Positions 60,930 through 64,000 of a DNA stretch of 64,000 nt are shown one piece after another. The stretch spans positions 45,001-109,000 of the forward strand of contig CAUYUJ010015741.1 in the NCBI GenBank assembly GCA_963575745.1, given 5' to 3'. Numbering within the stretch: position 1 is the stretch's first letter; each line of letters opens with the position of its first letter. A program made the translations under genes and the position numbers. A model generated the notes under the pieces. It worked only from the letters and a program-made list of their open reading frames with translations, ran no database searches and was not told the DNA's origin. The stretch comes from Prorocentrum cordatum. Its lineage: Eukaryota > Sar > Dinophyceae > Prorocentrales > Prorocentraceae.

Positions 60930-61190
60930 GTACGGTGGGTTCGTGTGGCGTCGGCGCGCCCGCGACGCTTTTTGCGAAGGCGTTCGAGGTTGCACTCTGC
61001 TTGTTGCGGCACCGGGCGCGCGCGGGAGCACCGCACGGCAGAACGACGCGGAGGCACCGAGGGACGCGCAGCGCCGCTGGACCCGACGGAAGTCAGCCGC
61101 GAACGATCGGGGTCGCGATCGATTCAAGGCTGAACGCTCGACGCGGTGTCAGGAAGCTTAGCGCGCGCCGGTGCCGCACGAACCTGCCGT
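60930..61190 (+). repeat. Dispersed repeat R5, copy 2
   Basis: GGTTCGTGTGGCGTCGGCGC, GCGAAGGCGTTCGAGGTTG, GAACGATCGGGGTCGCGATC and ACGCGGTGTCAGGA; see 56803-57010. Confidence 0.7.
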
Positions 61191-61419
61191 ACCTACATGT
61201 ATCAGACATCTCAAGGAAGAGGCATCAATTTCCATGGACTCCAGATTTGGTTCAAGAAAAGCAAGAATGTGGACTGAACCCTGGGAGTTGCCTTGGAGTT
61301 TCTCTTCTTAGTAGAATGTTGGTATATGTGGACCTGGACTACTGGTTCAGAAGACGCTTCGAGTGAAGTCCGCTTTCGCGGCCGAAGATTGTCCCGATTC
61401 TGCGCAGGGGTGTACCAAT

Positions 61420-61625
61420 TTCGACCGCACCGAAAGGAGGCCAGCTTCTCCACGATCGCCCGGCAGGCCGCCCGGGAGGCGATGTTCCGCCAGCTGTTCG
61501 GCGCCTGGCGGGCGCACGCGGGCGGGTGCGCCTCCGCCCGCGCGCAGGCCGCGGCGCGGCGCGCCGAGGCGCTGGGGGCAACGTCAGGCAGAGGATTGCC
61601 AGCTTGGAATATTTCCCTTACTCTT
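61420..61625 (+). CDS. Possible helical exon with F-x-x-W motif
   Basis: The frame reads RPHRKEASFSTIARQAAREA, MFRQLFGAWRAHAGGCASAR and AQAAARRAEALGATSGRGLP. The A-x-x-x-M-F-x-x-L-F-x-x-W-R pattern recurs in helical, coiled regions of dinoflagellate proteins. It may be a late exon of the CNBD gene; no link is proven. Confidence 0.35.
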
Positions 61626-61682
61626 AAGTCGGGCATGTCCCTCTACAGGAGGAGCATTCAATGATACCAGAGAAAACACCCA

Positions 61683-62105
61683 ATCATAATCTATGTTAGG
61701 GCTATAGGGCCATGAGGCTATAGGGCTAGAAGGCTATAGGGCTAGAAGGCTATAGGACTATATGGGCGATAGGGCTATAGAGCTATAGGGCTAAAGGGCT
61801 ATAGGGCTATAGAGCTATGGGGGTTTGGGGCTGTAGGGCTATAGGGCTATAGGGCTATAAGGCTATAGAGCTATGGGGCTATAGGGCTATAGGGCTATTG
61901 GGCTATCGGGCTATAGGGCTATAGGGCTATAGGGCTATAGGGCTATAGAGCACCAGGGCACCCCGTCACCCGGGCACCCCCGGGGAACCTCCAGGACCTG
62001 GACACTTCCGGGCACCCCCGGGCACCCGGGCAACCCCGGGCACCCCCGGGCACCCCCGGGCACCCCCGGGCACCCGGGCACCCGGGCACCCGGGCTGGCC
62101 ACCGA
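61683..62105. repeat. GGGCTATA satellite and CCCGGGCAC block 1
   Basis: CTATAGGGCTATAGGGCTAT to about 61950, then CACCCCCGGGCACCCGGGCA to 62095. Confidence 0.96.
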
Positions 62106-62159
62106 AATCGGCGACCCACCTCACCTAACCATCTGATACGGGAGAAAGGCCCCAATCAT

Positions 62160-62512
62160 ATTTTTGAGGAATATAGGGCTATGGGGCTATAGGGCTATAG
62201 GGCTACAAGTTTATAGGGCTATAAGGCTATATGGGGTATAGGGCTATTAGGGCTATAGGGCTATGGGGCTATAGGGCTATCGGGCTATAGGGCTATGGGG
62301 CGGCTATAGGGCTATCGGGCTATAGGGCTATAGAGCTATAGGACTAGAGGGCTATAGGGCTAGAGGGCCATGTAGGGCTACCGGCTGCCGTGTACCCGGG
62401 CACCTGGGCACCCCCGGGCACCCCCGGGCACCCCCGGGCACCCCCGGGCACCCCCGGGCACCAGGGCACCCCCGGGGCACCCGGACACCCGGGCACCTGG
62501 GCCCGCCGACAC
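62160..62512. repeat. GGGCTATA satellite and CCCGGGCAC block 2
   Basis: The same two repeat types in the same order, so the pair is a larger duplication of about 460 bp. Confidence 0.95.
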
Positions 62513-62891
62513 AATTCATTGTCGATTCCAAAGAAAATGTGGGAAAATATGGGATTGGGGAGGAAGACAAAAACCCAGAAAAATATGGGAAAATATGGAA
62601 CATCTTTTTCTTTGTGTGTATTTACTTGTGTGGTTTACTTGTGTGGTCCATGGCCCCTTCACATATGAATCCGCAAGGACCCCTAAACTCTGATTGGGGA
62701 GTGAATCCGCTTGGACCCCTACAGAGGCAAGCTCTGATTGGGGAAGATAGTCAAGAGATAGTCTGGGGGCGATGTTTCCATTATTGCTTGACTGTTCTAG
62801 AATATCTGTTTTGAGTATTTTTGTTTTTCGTATCAAAGCCGCCTGTAGAGGGACATGCCCGACCGAACCCTATTCCTATGCTTGGCTTTCT

Positions 62892-63116
62892 AGGCCTCCC
62901 AGATGGGGTCGGAGTAGATGGGGTCGGAGGATCGCGCCGCATCGCCGATGCGGCGCGATGTGGGGCCCGATTTGCTTTACGTCGACGTCGCCGATGCATC
63001 GCCGACGTCGACAATGCATCGCCAGTGCATCACCGATGCATCGCCGATACATCGCCGATGTATCGGCGATGCAGCGCGATCCTCCGACCCCATCTACTCC
63101 GACCCCATCTAAGAGG
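62892..63116. mobile_element. Fold-back element, 46-bp arms
   Basis: The left arm AGATGGGGTCGGAGTAGATG then GGGTCGGAGGATCGCGC pairs with the right arm GCGCGATCCTCCGACCCCAT then CTACTCCGACCCCATCT. The interior is CATCGCCGATG-type palindromic repeats. AGGCCTCCCAG and TAAGAGGCCT extend the pairing outward. Confidence 0.9.
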
Positions 63117-63289
63117 CCTCTGGACATGACCTTACCTCGGTGCCAATCTTAGGGATTCCGTCTCTTTCTGAGGGCACATCCCCAAGATTGTCATCGCCTC
63201 TCCCTTGCCTATCTCAAGGGTAATTAGGAATAAGTTCGAGGCTAGTCAAAGGAGGAGAAGGTACCAATACAGCTAGCAGCTACCAGGGC

Positions 63290-63380
63290 AACGTTAGTCA
63301 GAGCAGGACAGGGTAACGACGACGACGTAGTCATAGTAGTAGTGCGACGACATCGGAAACGACGACTACGACGACGGAGA

Positions 63381-63411
<31 letters not shown>

Positions 63412-63420
63412 TGCCCCCGA
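63290..63420. repeat. ACG microsatellite
   Basis: ACGACGACGACGACGACGAC with TAGTAGT interruptions. The flanking 63117-63290 and 63420-63555 hold nothing recognisable. Confidence 0.9.
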
Positions 63421-63554
63421 GAGGTGTTTAATAATCCCCTCCGCGGCAGCGGCATGATAATTTGCGAGTTTTGTTGGGTGTACTAATCCTTCAACTAGCC
63501 TCCGGAAAAGTAATTATTTCCTTATTATTGCAAGGGTGGTCGTAAAGCAATTCT

Positions 63555-63710
63555 TGCGGTTGCCGATGCAGCTACCCTCGCCTCGTTTTCGCTTTTTCGG
63601 GGGCATCTTGGGAGGCCCTCGTCGCCACCGCTGGGTTCGCGTAGGAGTTCTGGTCAGAGCGCACCCTGGCAGAGGTTCAGAAAGTAGCGGTATTTGTATC
63701 TGTTGGTACC
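63555..63710 (+). repeat. Repeat R2 copy 3
   Basis: GCAGCTACCCTCGCCTCGTT, TTCGCTTTTTCGG, CGTCGCCACCGCTGGGTTCG and GTAGCGGTATTTGTATCTG; see 32851-33215. Confidence 0.72.
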
Positions 63711-63875
63711 GAGGCTTTGCCTCCTCCCGGCCTCGTTCTGAGGCTGCGCCCCCCCCCCCCTTCTGCTCCCCCTCAATGGTTAATTCAAGCTTCGCGCGGC
63801 CCGTTTAGCTTCGACCGGAAGAGGTGCGCTCTCGACCCGCGACTCAAAACATTGTATCTGTTGGTACCGCCAGTT

Positions 63876-63990
63876 TGGGGGGAATAGGCTCGGGGGGATG
63901 CATCGACCCCCCATCGCCCATGGATCGCGACAGGGGCTTGACAGCTCCATTCAGCCGAGGAGGGTGTGGATCTGCTACCCAGGGCCTATC
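63876..63990 (+). repeat. Repeat R6 copy 2
   Basis: GATGCATCGACCCCCCATCG, CCATGGATCGCGAC and GATCTGCTACCCAGGGCCTA. Confidence 0.78.
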
Positions 63991-64000
63991 GCCGATCTGT

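Larger units (their letters stand above)
61628..62862. mobile_element. TIR-flanked element carrying CTATAGGG satellite
   Basis: Left end GTCGGGCATGTCCCTCTACA then GGAGG (61629-61653). The right end CCGCCTGTAGAGGGACATGC then CCGA (62839-62862) is its inverse with one mismatch. Inside are two blocks of GGGCTATA repeats and two of CACCCCCGGG repeats, and an AT-rich part (62515-62800) with AAAATATGGGA repeats. No coding capacity. Confidence 0.65.

Noticed and set aside
1-64000. tRNA, rRNA and spliced-leader genes
   Set aside because: I looked for the tRNA T-arm GGTTC pattern, rRNA-like blocks and the spliced-leader end TTTTGGCTCAAG and found none convincing by eye; a covariance-model search would be decisive.

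Overview
The window looks like nuclear DNA of a dinoflagellate, probably a GC-rich free-living lineage of the Prorocentrum type. That assignment is inferred from gene families, not from a marker gene. It rests on dinoflagellate-type LINEs, including one with a cytosine-methyltransferase-like domain, a Copia element of the dinoflagellate gag type, a dinoflagellate multi-exon protein family ending in the DEDFGG block, and introns full of short CCCCT...AGGGG hairpins. I found no rRNA, tRNA, spliced-leader gene, CRISPR array or bacterial-style operon. Most long open frames are shadows of repeats. Many open frames begin with non-ATG codons, so the starts given here are domain or exon limits unless an ATG is stated.

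Layout. 1-4620: remnants of LINEs (a C-terminal scrap on the minus strand, then element A on the plus strand with ORF1 zinc finger, RNase H and AP endonuclease). 4700-6200: a 64-bp satellite and GC-rich repeats. 6201-15259: a minus-strand multi-exon gene between perfect 32-bp inverted repeats. 15260-18400: GC-rich repeats, then LINE B (reverse-transcriptase tail, C2H2 fingers, methyltransferase-like domain). 18400-25150: repeats, including an inverted pair of 30-bp-type arrays with a GCTAA element between them. 25154-32081: a degenerate Copia retrotransposon with paired LTRs. 32082-34200: repeats and degenerate telomere-like sequence.

34202-61600 appears to be one exploded host gene on the plus strand. 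One cyclic-nucleotide-binding domain and the start of a second lie at 34202-34960. The rest of the second and a third lie at 54463-54990. Possible further exons lie at 55600, 56420, 59670 and 61430. The putative 19.5-kb intron holds LINE C (plus), LINE D (minus, 52985 to 37550) and, inside LINE D, an insertion of about 6 kb with a LINE E fragment, a 101-bp satellite, a hAT-like MITE and two GCTAA elements. The right end is further satellites, fold-back elements and repeat pairs.

The most notable signal is a family of four composite elements (21943, 44382, 48069 and 58678). Each has a conserved left module, an internal GCTAA-type satellite of variable length, and a conserved G-rich right module. 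CCCTACCTAGG lies near one end and its reverse complement near the other. Nearly all transposon genes here are broken. The AP endonuclease of LINE D and the RT segment of LINE E are the best preserved.
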